Below, in pieces: positions 1-6,390 of a DNA stretch of 9,424 nt (the stretch's first letter is position 1; each line of letters starts with the position of its first letter). Source of the DNA: an uncultured Clostridia bacterium (lineage in GTDB: Bacteria; Bacillota; Clostridia; Oscillospirales; Acutalibacteraceae); assembly GCA_937912045.1 (NCBI GenBank), contig CALDPI010000166.1, forward strand, positions 1-9,424. The letters run 5' to 3'. Position numbers and translations under genes: made by a program. The notes under the pieces are model-generated. The model had not been told where the DNA came from. It ran no database searches and worked only from the letters and a program-made list of their open reading frames with translations.

Positions 1-642
1 TATAACCTTTGCAGCCTCTGCAACCTTAATAGATTCTGCTCTATGAACACCTGCTTCCACTACCAACTCATATACCTTGGCAATTTCGTCCAACGATTCA
101 TCATCCATACCTGAAACAATTTTTACAATAGTTTCTAACCTATGCACCTTGTCACCAGGATTAATTCTTTCAGGAGAATAACCCACCTTAAAGTCAACGC
201 CGCACTTAAGACCTGATTCTTTTTCAAGAATTGGAACGCAAACATCCTCTGTAACGCCCGGATAAACGGTAGACTCATAAACGACTATGCTTCCCTTTGT
301 TAAGTTTTGTCCTACTATACGACTTGCACCCTCAACAGGTGTAAGGTCGGGAGTATGGTCGTCGTTAACGGGTGTGGGAACAGCAACAATGTGGAACTTT
401 GCTTCTTTTAAGCGAGTAGCATCAGCTGTGAAATCAACTGTAGTTTTTGAAATAACATCATCGCCGACTTCGTTTGTTGGGTCGATGCCCGACTTGTAAA
501 GTTCTATCTTTTTAGCGTTAAGGTCAAAACCGATTACATCTACCTTTTTTGCAAACGCAACAGCAATTGGCATACCAACATAGCCAAGACCAACTAAAGA
601 TATTTTTTCTTTTCTTTCAATAATTTTTTCATAAAGTGACAT
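1..642 (-). CDS. Nucleotide-sugar 6-dehydrogenase, TviB/WbpA type (3' part missing)
   Basis: This gene enters at 642 and runs off the left edge, leaving the first 214 residues. Enzymes of this family oxidise C6 of a UDP-hexose, usually UDP-GlcNAc or UDP-GalNAc in this subgroup, to the uronic acid with two NAD+. Visible signs are the Rossmann motif GLGYVG (residues 18-23), VPTPV (88-92), ESTVYPG (123-129), and GYSPERINPGDK (154-165), which is typical of the TviB/WbpA branch rather than plain UDP-glucose dehydrogenase. The start of the central helical domain (AEAAK, 208-212) is present; the catalytic cysteine lies in the missing part. The ATG at 640-642 has AAGGAG nine bases upstream and overlaps the end of the preceding glycosyltransferase gene by 14 bp, so translation is probably coupled. 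Its role is to supply a uronic acid donor to the polysaccharide. The family is clear; the exact substrate is inferred. Confidence 0.93.
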   Translation of the reverse strand, partial: MSLYEKIIERKEKISLVGLGYVGMPIAVAFAKKVDVIGFDLNAKKIELYKSGIDPTNEVGDDVISKTTVDFTADATRLKEAKFHIVAVPTPVNDDHTPDLTPVEGASRIVGQNLTKGSIVVYESTVYPGVTEDVCVPILEKESGLKCGVDFKVGYSPERINPGDKVHRLETIVKIVSGMDDESLDEIAKVYELVVEAGVHRAESIKVAEAAKVI

Positions 643-1756
643 TTTTAGCAACTCCTTTGGCTTTTTCTATCTCTGAAAGAGCGTTCATATACGCTTCTAC
701 AACAATATTTCTGTCAAATTCTTTTTCCATTTTTTCTCGACCACGTTTACCCATTTGTTCCCGTTCTTGGTTAGATAACGTTAAAAATTCTTTTATTGCC
801 CTTATTGTGTCATCAACATTTCTAGGCTTAAACGATATGCCTGAAATGCCATCATCATATGTTTCTTTACATCCAGACACATCGGTAGCAATAATAGGTC
901 GGCCACTTGCTGCTGTTTCCAACAATACATTTGCCATGCCCTCGTGATACGAGGCATGTAATGTTGCGTGACTTTTTGCAATAAAAGCGTGCACATTGGG
1001 TTGGCTACCCAGATATTCGACCGTTCCGGCATTTGTTGCACATTCTATTTGTTCTTGATAATTTTCATCTTGTGAACCTATAAAGCAGAATATAACATTG
1101 GGATACTCAGATTTTATTGTTTCTGCAGCCTGCAAAATTTCCCCCGTACCCTTATCTCGCATTATTCTTCCGATAGTAAGCAACACTATATTGTCTTCGT
1201 TTTTAGGATATTCTTCATAACAATGTTCTTCTAAATTCACGCCTGAACCCGGCAACAACTCACTAAACCCTGTTACTATATGATTATTTATCATGAAATC
1301 TTGATTTTCTTTGTTTTGAAAAAAAATCTTTTTAGCTCTTTTTAGCCCTAATTTATATAGCATTAAAACCAACTTTTGTGTCATACTGACGCTCTGTATC
1401 GCAGTACCTAGGCCAGTAACATTTGCCATATATGGTGTTCTGGTGAGCTGACACGCAAGTCCGCCATAAACATTAGGCTTTATTGTGTATGTTAAAACTG
1501 CAGTAGGTTTTGTTCTTTTGATAAGTTTTACGTAGGTTAAAAGCAATTTCAAGTCCTCGAAAGGATTCGTCCCATGCCGAGAAATTTTTGTATCAATACA
1601 AATACAACCAATATCAAAAATATTTTGAATATTTTTGTCAAATGGCAAAGAACAAAACACCGTATAACCATTGTTTATAAGTGATTCAAGCAATTCCTTT
1701 CTAAATTTATACAAACCCATTGCATTATTAGCCAAAATAAGAATCGTTTTATTCAT
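629..1756 (-). CDS. Glycosyltransferase, GT4 family (GT-B fold)
   Basis: This 375-residue protein is a retaining glycosyltransferase that should add one sugar to the growing lipid-linked repeat unit on the cytoplasmic face of the membrane. The N-terminal half (about 1-180) is the acceptor domain, with a hydrophobic first strand and the short Gly-containing loop N-A-M-G-L-Y (11-16). The C-terminal half holds the donor-site signatures: GSGVN (170-174), GR..RDKG (196-203) and the EX7E motif in EGMANVLLE (E272 and E280), followed by GRPIIATDVSGCKE. Length is normal for the family. There is no signal peptide; the short hydrophobic stretch near 126-137 could touch the membrane. The ATG at 1754-1756 is preceded by AAGGA, which overlaps the stop codon of the FemAB-like gene 13 bp upstream. 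Relatives of the PglA/capsule GT4 type match best; the sugar transferred cannot be read from the sequence. Confidence 0.92.
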   Translation of the reverse strand: MNKTILILANNAMGLYKFRKELLESLINNGYTVFCSLPFDKNIQNIFDIGCICIDTKISRHGTNPFEDLKLLLTYVKLIKRTKPTAVLTYTIKPNVYGGLACQLTRTPYMANVTGLGTAIQSVSMTQKLVLMLYKLGLKRAKKIFFQNKENQDFMINNHIVTGFSELLPGSGVNLEEHCYEEYPKNEDNIVLLTIGRIMRDKGTGEILQAAETIKSEYPNVIFCFIGSQDENYQEQIECATNAGTVEYLGSQPNVHAFIAKSHATLHASYHEGMANVLLETAASGRPIIATDVSGCKETYDDGISGISFKPRNVDDTIRAIKEFLTLSNQEREQMGKRGREKMEKEFDRNIVVEAYMNALSEIEKAKGVAKNVTL

Positions 1757-1769
1757 GTATTCCCAGTCC

Positions 1770-2813
1770 TTACTGCGCTCTATACTTCGGGAAAAAGTTG
1801 CTATCCGTTTCCCCGTGCATTTTTACAAGTTTATCATATTGTTCTTTTATAAATACTTTTTTGCCGATTGAAAATCGGGTTAAATCGTCTTTACGGTAAA
1901 ATGATTTCTTGAATTTGAACAGACTATCTTCCCCAGAACCTACTCCGCCGCCGAGATGAAAAGTTTTAAGCCCGTTTTCACAGCCCCACAAAGCAGCCTT
2001 ATACAGTAACAAATTGCTTGGCGCAAAGGAACGATACTCATAGAGCGAACCCGACAAATGATAATTCAGTTTACCATTTGCCGCTATCATTATAGATGCT
2101 GCTATAATCTCATCGTCTTTTGTGGCATAAAAAACCCACGAATTTTGAGATAAGTCACAACGAATACTATCATAAAAATCTTTGCCGAAAAAATAATATT
2201 TATCAGCATTGTCGTGCTCCATAGTAATATTATAAATTTCCGTGAATTTTTCATAAATCTTGGGCGTATTGGCTATATGTATTTCAACCCCCGATTTTTC
2301 GGCTTTTCTGATAACGTTTCGATTTTTGCTTGATATGTTTGCCCAAACAACCTCTTCTGACGAAATATCCAAACAAATCGTATTTCCGAGCGGTATTATT
2401 TCATAATGATTTTCTGAAAACACTGAATTCCCAAGTACCGGATGGAAACGTACAATTTCACTTATTATGTTGTTTTTCTTGCACCAATTTTCATATTCTG
2501 AAAAAAGATTTCCCTTGTTTTGAATATTCCCCTGAAGTAGCCAACCCCCGTATCCATAAGGAGTTGAAAAATCAAAAAACACACCTTTAGGTAAAACGTC
2601 CTTAAAATAACTGCAATCTGCTATATCACGCTTCACAACAACGTTAATACCCTTAAGTTCGCCGTCATCATAATAGAATAATAACGGATTACCATCGCCG
2701 TGTATTTTAAAGGCCGATACATAGCCGCTTAAATAATAAACATCATAGTTTGCAAAGGCGGAAACCGCGTTGTCCCACGCAGTTTTATTATCAAGCGTAT
2801 AAACCGTAAGCAT
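1770..2813 (-). CDS. FemAB-like GNAT-fold acyl/aminoacyl transferase
   Basis: This 347-residue protein has the layout of the FemAB/BioF2-like group, with two GNAT-type domains. Members either move amino acids from aminoacyl-tRNA onto amino groups (FemX/FemAB on lipid II) or act as acyltransferases in polysaccharide loci. Family signatures are the basic segment KNRNVIRKAEKSG (163-175), YHLSGS (251-256), the following stretch SFAPSNLLLY (262-271), and HLGGG..SGEDSLFKFKKSF (286-305) near the C terminus. There is no signal peptide. Its ATG (2811-2813) directly abuts the TAG of the upstream DegT-like gene (TAGATG), with only a weak Shine-Dalgarno sequence, so it is probably translated by re-initiation in fixed ratio with that aminotransferase. 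This pairing suggests that it modifies the amino group installed by its partner. The family call is firm; the acyl donor and the acceptor are inference. Confidence 0.82.
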   Translation of the reverse strand: MLTVYTLDNKTAWDNAVSAFANYDVYYLSGYVSAFKIHGDGNPLLFYYDDGELKGINVVVKRDIADCSYFKDVLPKGVFFDFSTPYGYGGWLLQGNIQNKGNLFSEYENWCKKNNIISEIVRFHPVLGNSVFSENHYEIIPLGNTICLDISSEEVVWANISSKNRNVIRKAEKSGVEIHIANTPKIYEKFTEIYNITMEHDNADKYYFFGKDFYDSIRCDLSQNSWVFYATKDDEIIAASIMIAANGKLNYHLSGSLYEYRSFAPSNLLLYKAALWGCENGLKTFHLGGGVGSGEDSLFKFKKSFYRKDDLTRFSIGKKVFIKEQYDKLVKMHGETDSNFFPKYRAQ

Positions 2814-3842
2814 CTATTTATCACAACCTAAAAACTCTTTAATTTCAGCACAAATATATTCCATATCTAAAACATTATACCGCTGATCACAAACTATACT
2901 AATTTCTTGCTCATATAGTTTTCTGGTTTTAGAATCCAACTGGTGAACCTCTGATACAGGCCAATGAACAGGACAATATATGTTTTTTTCTATAAGATGT
3001 TTTCTTAAAGCATCGCGCCTACCATCCGGAATAAGCAGAGGCACAAATAATGGACAATCGTCTTCTACAAATTGCGGAAACATAGCAAACTGAGATAAAC
3101 TCTTTAATAAAACTGTTGCATTTTCCCTGCGTCTTAACTTAATTAAGGAAATATCCATTTTTTTTGCTCGCAAAACATCAAAACTATCCGCCTCTCCACA
3201 AAGATACTCATCTAAAATGCTTTCAGCCAACAAAAAGTCTGACAAATATTGTTTAGAGTCGGTTTTGCCATTTATGAAAGCAGATTTTTTATCCATTGCG
3301 AGCTGACGAAGAGAAATATATTCTGCATCGCCCGGGTTTTGGTTTATTTCAAGTGGCCTGTTATCTTTTGTGTAAGCAAAACCGCCTGTGAAAAAACCTG
3401 CCCATTTTCTTAAACTACCAAAGGTATAATCTGCATTATATATGTTCGGACAAAACACACTGTGGGTGATATCGTTAATTACTATGCCCTTAAACCAATG
3501 CTCGATTTTTCTTATATAGCCAAAATAATCCATTATAAGAATTGCATCACAATTATGAACATTAGAAAAATCATATTTGAGTTCGCCGTCTTCAAAAAAA
3601 ACAGAATAAAATTTAACATCTATATTTTCAAGCAAAAACGGCAAAATCATAGAGGCACAGCACCACGATGGCAATGCAACGCTATAAAAATGTGTCCTTT
3701 TTTTTATATCTTTAATAATAGCCATTAGGGCACTTCTACCCGAAAGATACCATTTAGTATTTTCGGGGAAAAGTGTATTGAAATTATCACAAACAGGAAC
3801 ATCCCAAAATTCGCTGCCGATTTCTCTATTAAATCTCTTCAT
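2814..3842 (-). CDS. Divergent DegT/DnrJ/EryC1-like PLP-dependent enzyme
   Basis: This 342-residue protein looks like a distant fold-type I aminotransferase of the sugar-aminotransferase (DegT) kind. The expected landmarks appear in order: LSGRSALMAI (33-42) in place of SGTAALHLAL for phosphate binding; PSWCC (59-63) at the usual proline-rich strand; D124 in INDITHS in place of EDAAQ, to pair with the pyridine nitrogen; and GSLRKWAGFFTGG (142-154), with K146 as the likely Schiff-base lysine. The C-terminal part PLFVPLLI and PVHWP (265-295) matches the small domain. All key residues are therefore kept, although overall similarity to the EpsN-like enzyme of the same operon is low. It overlaps the upstream GNAT gene by 14 bp and has almost no Shine-Dalgarno sequence, so translation is likely coupled. 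Local G+C is very low (about 29% over 3541-3720). Substrate and exact reaction (transamination or other PLP chemistry) are unknown. Confidence 0.75.
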   Translation of the reverse strand: MKRFNREIGSEFWDVPVCDNFNTLFPENTKWYLSGRSALMAIIKDIKKRTHFYSVALPSWCCASMILPFLLENIDVKFYSVFFEDGELKYDFSNVHNCDAILIMDYFGYIRKIEHWFKGIVINDITHSVFCPNIYNADYTFGSLRKWAGFFTGGFAYTKDNRPLEINQNPGDAEYISLRQLAMDKKSAFINGKTDSKQYLSDFLLAESILDEYLCGEADSFDVLRAKKMDISLIKLRRRENATVLLKSLSQFAMFPQFVEDDCPLFVPLLIPDGRRDALRKHLIEKNIYCPVHWPVSEVHQLDSKTRKLYEQEISIVCDQRYNVLDMEYICAEIKEFLGCDK

Positions 3843-4359
3843 CTTTTTTCAAAATAGAATACATCATTATATCTCTATAGGAACCGCCCTTGAAAACACG
3901 ACTTTTCAACGTTCCCTCATAGTTAAAGCCGCATCGTTCGAACAATTTTATTGACGGTTTATTATAGGAAAGAATACTTGCAAATATGCAATTCAAACGA
4001 AGTTCATTAAAAGCATATCGTACCAAAGTATTTATTGCATCTTTCCCATATCCTTTGCCTTGTGCGCTTGAAGAAAGTTTAATATGCACTTGCGCCACTC
4101 CGTTAACATAATCAATATCTGAAAGGATAATAGTTCCTAATGCATTATCAACAGCCTCTTTAGCAGAAATTGCACAACGCAAAACCGTATCTGTCGGAAC
4201 TTGACTTTCGAACCACCTGTTTTGACCGTGCTGAGAGACAGGAAAAGACCTTCCACCCAACATCAGTTCAATTTCCGGGTCATTTATAACATCGAGAAGC
4301 ATCGCATTATCTTCAGCCTCTAACGCTCTTAATACTATTTTTTCACCAATTATATTCAT
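3829..4359 (-). CDS. GNAT N-acetyltransferase, RimJ/RimL-like (PseH-like size)
   Basis: This 176-residue single-domain GNAT protein transfers an acetyl group from acetyl-CoA to an amine. It starts with the usual IVLRALEAED strand and helix (8-17). It carries the pyrophosphate-binding loop QGKGYGKDA (100-108) and the motif-B stretch NKPSIKLFERCGF (133-145), and ends with the RDIMMYSILK strand. The ATG at 4357-4359 has a purine-rich GAGGGAGAG stretch about six bases upstream and lies 40 bp after the phosphoglycosyl transferase stop. By sequence alone it resembles ribosomal-protein acetyltransferases. Its place inside a sugar operon with two aminotransferase-like genes points instead to N-acetylation of a 4-amino sugar nucleotide, as PseH does in pseudaminic acid synthesis. 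A rare-codon, AT-rich composition is shared with the genes to its left. Confidence 0.88.
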   Translation of the reverse strand: MNIIGEKIVLRALEAEDNAMLLDVINDPEIELMLGGRSFPVSQHGQNRWFESQVPTDTVLRCAISAKEAVDNALGTIILSDIDYVNGVAQVHIKLSSSAQGKGYGKDAINTLVRYAFNELRLNCIFASILSYNKPSIKLFERCGFNYEGTLKSRVFKGGSYRDIMMYSILKKDEEI

Positions 4360-4399
4360 AAAACTCTCCCTCTAAAAATATTTTTTCCATTAAGTTCCA

Positions 4400-5071
4400 T
4401 CATATAATATTTTCCGTATGTGTTTTGTCGTTTGCAGTGCCCGCCACTACTATTGTTTCATTCTTCGCAGCTCTTTGTATATGAAGACTTACTGGTGCCT
4501 CAACCCCTTGACCTATACCCTCACGTTTGAAGATCTTGATAAATGTCAAAAAAATTATTTTCACATCAAGCATAAATGTAATGGTGCGAATATATGTGAT
4601 GTCATATCTAAACTTGCTTTCCCAACTAATAGCATTTCTTCCGTTAATCTGCGCAAGCCCTGTAAGCCCAGGTCTAATATCGTGTCGATGGCGTTCTTCA
4701 TTAGTATAATAATCTAAATATAAAACCGATAATGGTCGCGGTCCCACCACCGCCATGTCGCCTTTTAGGATATTGATGAGTTCAGGCAGTTCGTCGAGGG
4801 ATGTTGAACGCAGGAACTTGCCGTATTTCGTAAGCCGCTTTTCGTCGGGCAGCAGCTCTCCGTTTTTGTCCTTTTCACAGGTCATTGTGCGAAACTTGAT
4901 AAGCTTGAAAATCTTTTCGTTCTTGCCCGGGCGCAGCTGTGTAAAAAACGGATTGCCCTTCATCATCACAGCCCCCAGCGCCGTGAGCACCAAAAGCACG
5001 GGCGACAGCACCGTAAGCGCACAAAGGGACAGAAAAAAATCAAGCGGACGCTTTACGTATTTAGCGTACAT
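4400..5071 (-). CDS. Monotopic phosphoglycosyl transferase, EpsL/PglC type
   Basis: This 223-residue small-type bacterial sugar transferase moves a sugar 1-phosphate from a UDP-sugar to undecaprenyl phosphate, the first membrane step of repeat-unit assembly. It has the re-entrant membrane helix (about 10-35, KRPLDFFLSL to VMMKGN), FKLIKFRTM (55-63), the catalytic Asp-Glu pair D93-E94 in TSLDELPEL, VVGPRPL (108-114), and RPGLTGLAQINGRN (133-146). GAGGAG lies at its ribosome site, overlapping the aminotransferase stop 12 bp upstream. Two oddities stand out. G+C falls from about 51% (4741-5040) to about 38% (4441-4740), with the switch near codons 108-114, in the most conserved block. The last 30 or so residues (190-223) form a polar tail beyond the usual end of the family core. 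Its EpsN-like neighbour suggests a diamino- or 4-amino-sugar substrate, which is inference. Confidence 0.94.
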   Translation of the reverse strand: MYAKYVKRPLDFFLSLCALTVLSPVLLVLTALGAVMMKGNPFFTQLRPGKNEKIFKLIKFRTMTCEKDKNGELLPDEKRLTKYGKFLRSTSLDELPELINILKGDMAVVGPRPLSVLYLDYYTNEERHRHDIRPGLTGLAQINGRNAISWESKFRYDITYIRTITFMLDVKIIFLTFIKIFKREGIGQGVEAPVSLHIQRAAKNETIVVAGTANDKTHTENII

Positions 5072-5083
5072 TTATGTAACTCC

Positions 5084-6220
5084 TCAAAACATACTTTTAA
5101 TGACCTCGATAACAAAATCCTGTTCTTCCTTTGTCATCTTTATGTCACTCGGCAGGCAGAGTCCGCGGCTGAAGATATCCTCTCCCACCGGGGTGTCTTT
5201 CGCACTTATGAAATCGTGGCCCTTGAACACGGGCTGCATATGCATCGGCTTCCAAATCGGACGCGCCTCAACGTTTGCCTCGTCCAGACGCTTTATAATA
5301 TCCATCGGCGAAACGTCCACGCCCTTATCAATCAGCATACAGGAAAGCCAGAAGTTTGGTTCAGATTCTGCCAAAAACGGATTCATTTTTATCGGAAGAT
5401 CCTTTAACCCCTCTTTGTATCGGTTGTAAATCGCTTTCTTCAGCTCTCTGTGTTCCTCAAGGTGAAGAAGCTGGCCGCGGCCGATGCCGGCAACGACGTT
5501 TGACATTCGGTAATTGTAGCCGATTTCTTCGTGCTGGTACCAGGGTGCAGCTTCGCGCGCCTGCGTTGCCCAAAAAAGCGCCTTATCCCTTGCGGCCTTT
5601 TCCTCTGTTATGAGCATTCCGCCGCCCGAGGACGTAATTATTTTGTTTCCGTTAAAGCTGACAATGTTGTAGGTGCCAAACGTTCCGCATTTGATGCCCT
5701 TATATGTAGCCGAAAGCGCCTCTGCCGCATCCTCAACAAGTACGGCACCGTATTTTTTACAGACAGCCAAAAGCTCGTCCATTTTTGCAGGGGTACCATA
5801 AAGGTGTGCCAGCGCCACAACCTTAGTATCAGGATACTTTTCGAAAGCCTTTTCGAGCGCTGCGGGGTCCATATTCCAGGTTTCATACTCCGAATCGATA
5901 AAAACCTGCTTTGCACCCTCGTACGATATGGGATTTACCGTTGCGGCAAAGGTGGTGTCAGAACAGAACACCGTGTCCCCCTGTTTTACGCCCGCGAGCT
6001 TTACTGCAAGATGAATGGCCGCCGTTCCCGACGCAAGCGCGAGGCAGTGGTATTTATCCGCTTTGCCGTCGCCGAGGTAGGAAGACATTTCTTCTTCAAA
6101 CCCGTCGCAATTAAACCCGAGCGGTGCTATCCAGTTTTTATCAAACGCCTCTTGTACAAACTGCATTTCCTCCCCGTGCATTGTGGGGGTGGAAAGACAA
6201 ATGCGTTTTGAAAATCTCAT
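5084..6220 (-). CDS. epsN: UDP-4-keto-sugar aminotransferase, EpsN/PglE-like (DegT family)
   Basis: This 378-residue PLP enzyme should convert a UDP-4-keto-6-deoxy-HexNAc to the 4-amino sugar, using glutamate as amino donor. Motifs match EpsN and PglE closely: LSTPTMHGEE near the start, NWIAPLG (29-35), SGTAAIHLAV (64-73), D164 in VEDAAEALS, the Schiff-base lysine K193 in FNGNKIITSSGGGM, EIGYNYRMSNVVAGIGRGQL (232-251), and EARPIWKPMHMQPVF (318-332). The reading frame is open up to 6274, but the ATG at 6218-6220 is chosen: AGGAAG lies seven bases upstream and homologues start at this point. It is the first gene of the operon, about 66 nt behind the predicted transcription start, and is followed after 12 bp by the phosphoglycosyl transferase. 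The partner 4,6-dehydratase (EpsC/PglF) and the EpsM/PglD-type acetyltransferase are not in the window. Function is well supported; the exact sugar is not. Confidence 0.94.
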   Translation of the reverse strand: MRFSKRICLSTPTMHGEEMQFVQEAFDKNWIAPLGFNCDGFEEEMSSYLGDGKADKYHCLALASGTAAIHLAVKLAGVKQGDTVFCSDTTFAATVNPISYEGAKQVFIDSEYETWNMDPAALEKAFEKYPDTKVVALAHLYGTPAKMDELLAVCKKYGAVLVEDAAEALSATYKGIKCGTFGTYNIVSFNGNKIITSSGGGMLITEEKAARDKALFWATQAREAAPWYQHEEIGYNYRMSNVVAGIGRGQLLHLEEHRELKKAIYNRYKEGLKDLPIKMNPFLAESEPNFWLSCMLIDKGVDVSPMDIIKRLDEANVEARPIWKPMHMQPVFKGHDFISAKDTPVGEDIFSRGLCLPSDIKMTKEEQDFVIEVIKSMF

Positions 6221-6282
6221 CTTCGCACTTCCTAACGAAAAATTGGTAAATTTTATTATATACAATATATACATATTATCAC

Positions 6283-6299
6283 ATACAAAAACATTGTAT
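6283..6299. repeat. Inverted repeat over the operon -10 and start site (possible operator)
   Basis: ATACAA and TTGTAT form perfect 6-bp arms around a 5-bp spacer. The repeat covers the -10 box and reaches the predicted transcription start, which is where a repressor would bind. The surrounding DNA is so AT-rich that a chance occurrence is quite possible, and no regulator gene is in the window. Confidence 0.25.
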
Positions 6300-6321
6300 C
6301 ACTTTAGTCTTTGTCTGTCAA
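6293..6321 (-). promoter_or_regulatory. Sigma-A promoter of the polysaccharide operon
   Basis: On the minus strand TTGACA (6316-6321) and TACAAT (6293-6298) are separated by exactly 17 bp, an almost perfect vegetative promoter. Transcription should begin near 6286, giving a leader of about 66 nt before the EpsN-like gene. No other promoter of this quality is seen further left, so this one probably serves all the genes down to position 1. The leader (6221-6286) is extremely AT-rich and shows no clear aptamer or antitermination element. Confidence 0.85.
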
Positions 6322-6333
6322 CGAGCTTTTGTA

Positions 6334-6375
6334 AAAAGCACACAAAAACGCCCACCTTTACGTCGGTGGGCGTTT
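6334..6375 (-). terminator. Intrinsic terminator of the beta-helix gene
   Basis: An 11-bp perfect stem (6346-6356 with 6365-6375, core ACGCCCACC/GGTGGGCGT) with an 8-nt loop lies 15 bp after the stop codon of the GH28-like gene. On the minus strand it is followed by TTTTGTGTGCTTTTT, an interrupted T-tract. It separates this gene from the polysaccharide operon promoter, whose -35 box lies only about 25 bp beyond the stem. Confidence 0.88.
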
Positions 6376-6390
6376 GGTATTTTTATGAAA

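Noticed and set aside
5531..6211. Long plus-strand reading frame (226 codons) opposite the EpsN-like gene
   Set aside because: It is antisense to a well-supported conserved gene, and its translation shows no family motifs and a composition typical of a shadow frame. Other plus-strand frames across 287-8465 were rejected for the same reason.
6221..6274. Longer N terminus for the EpsN-like protein from the ATG at 6274
   Set aside because: The added 18 residues are AT-driven and unlike homologues, while the ATG at 6218-6220 has a good ribosome site and the family-type start.
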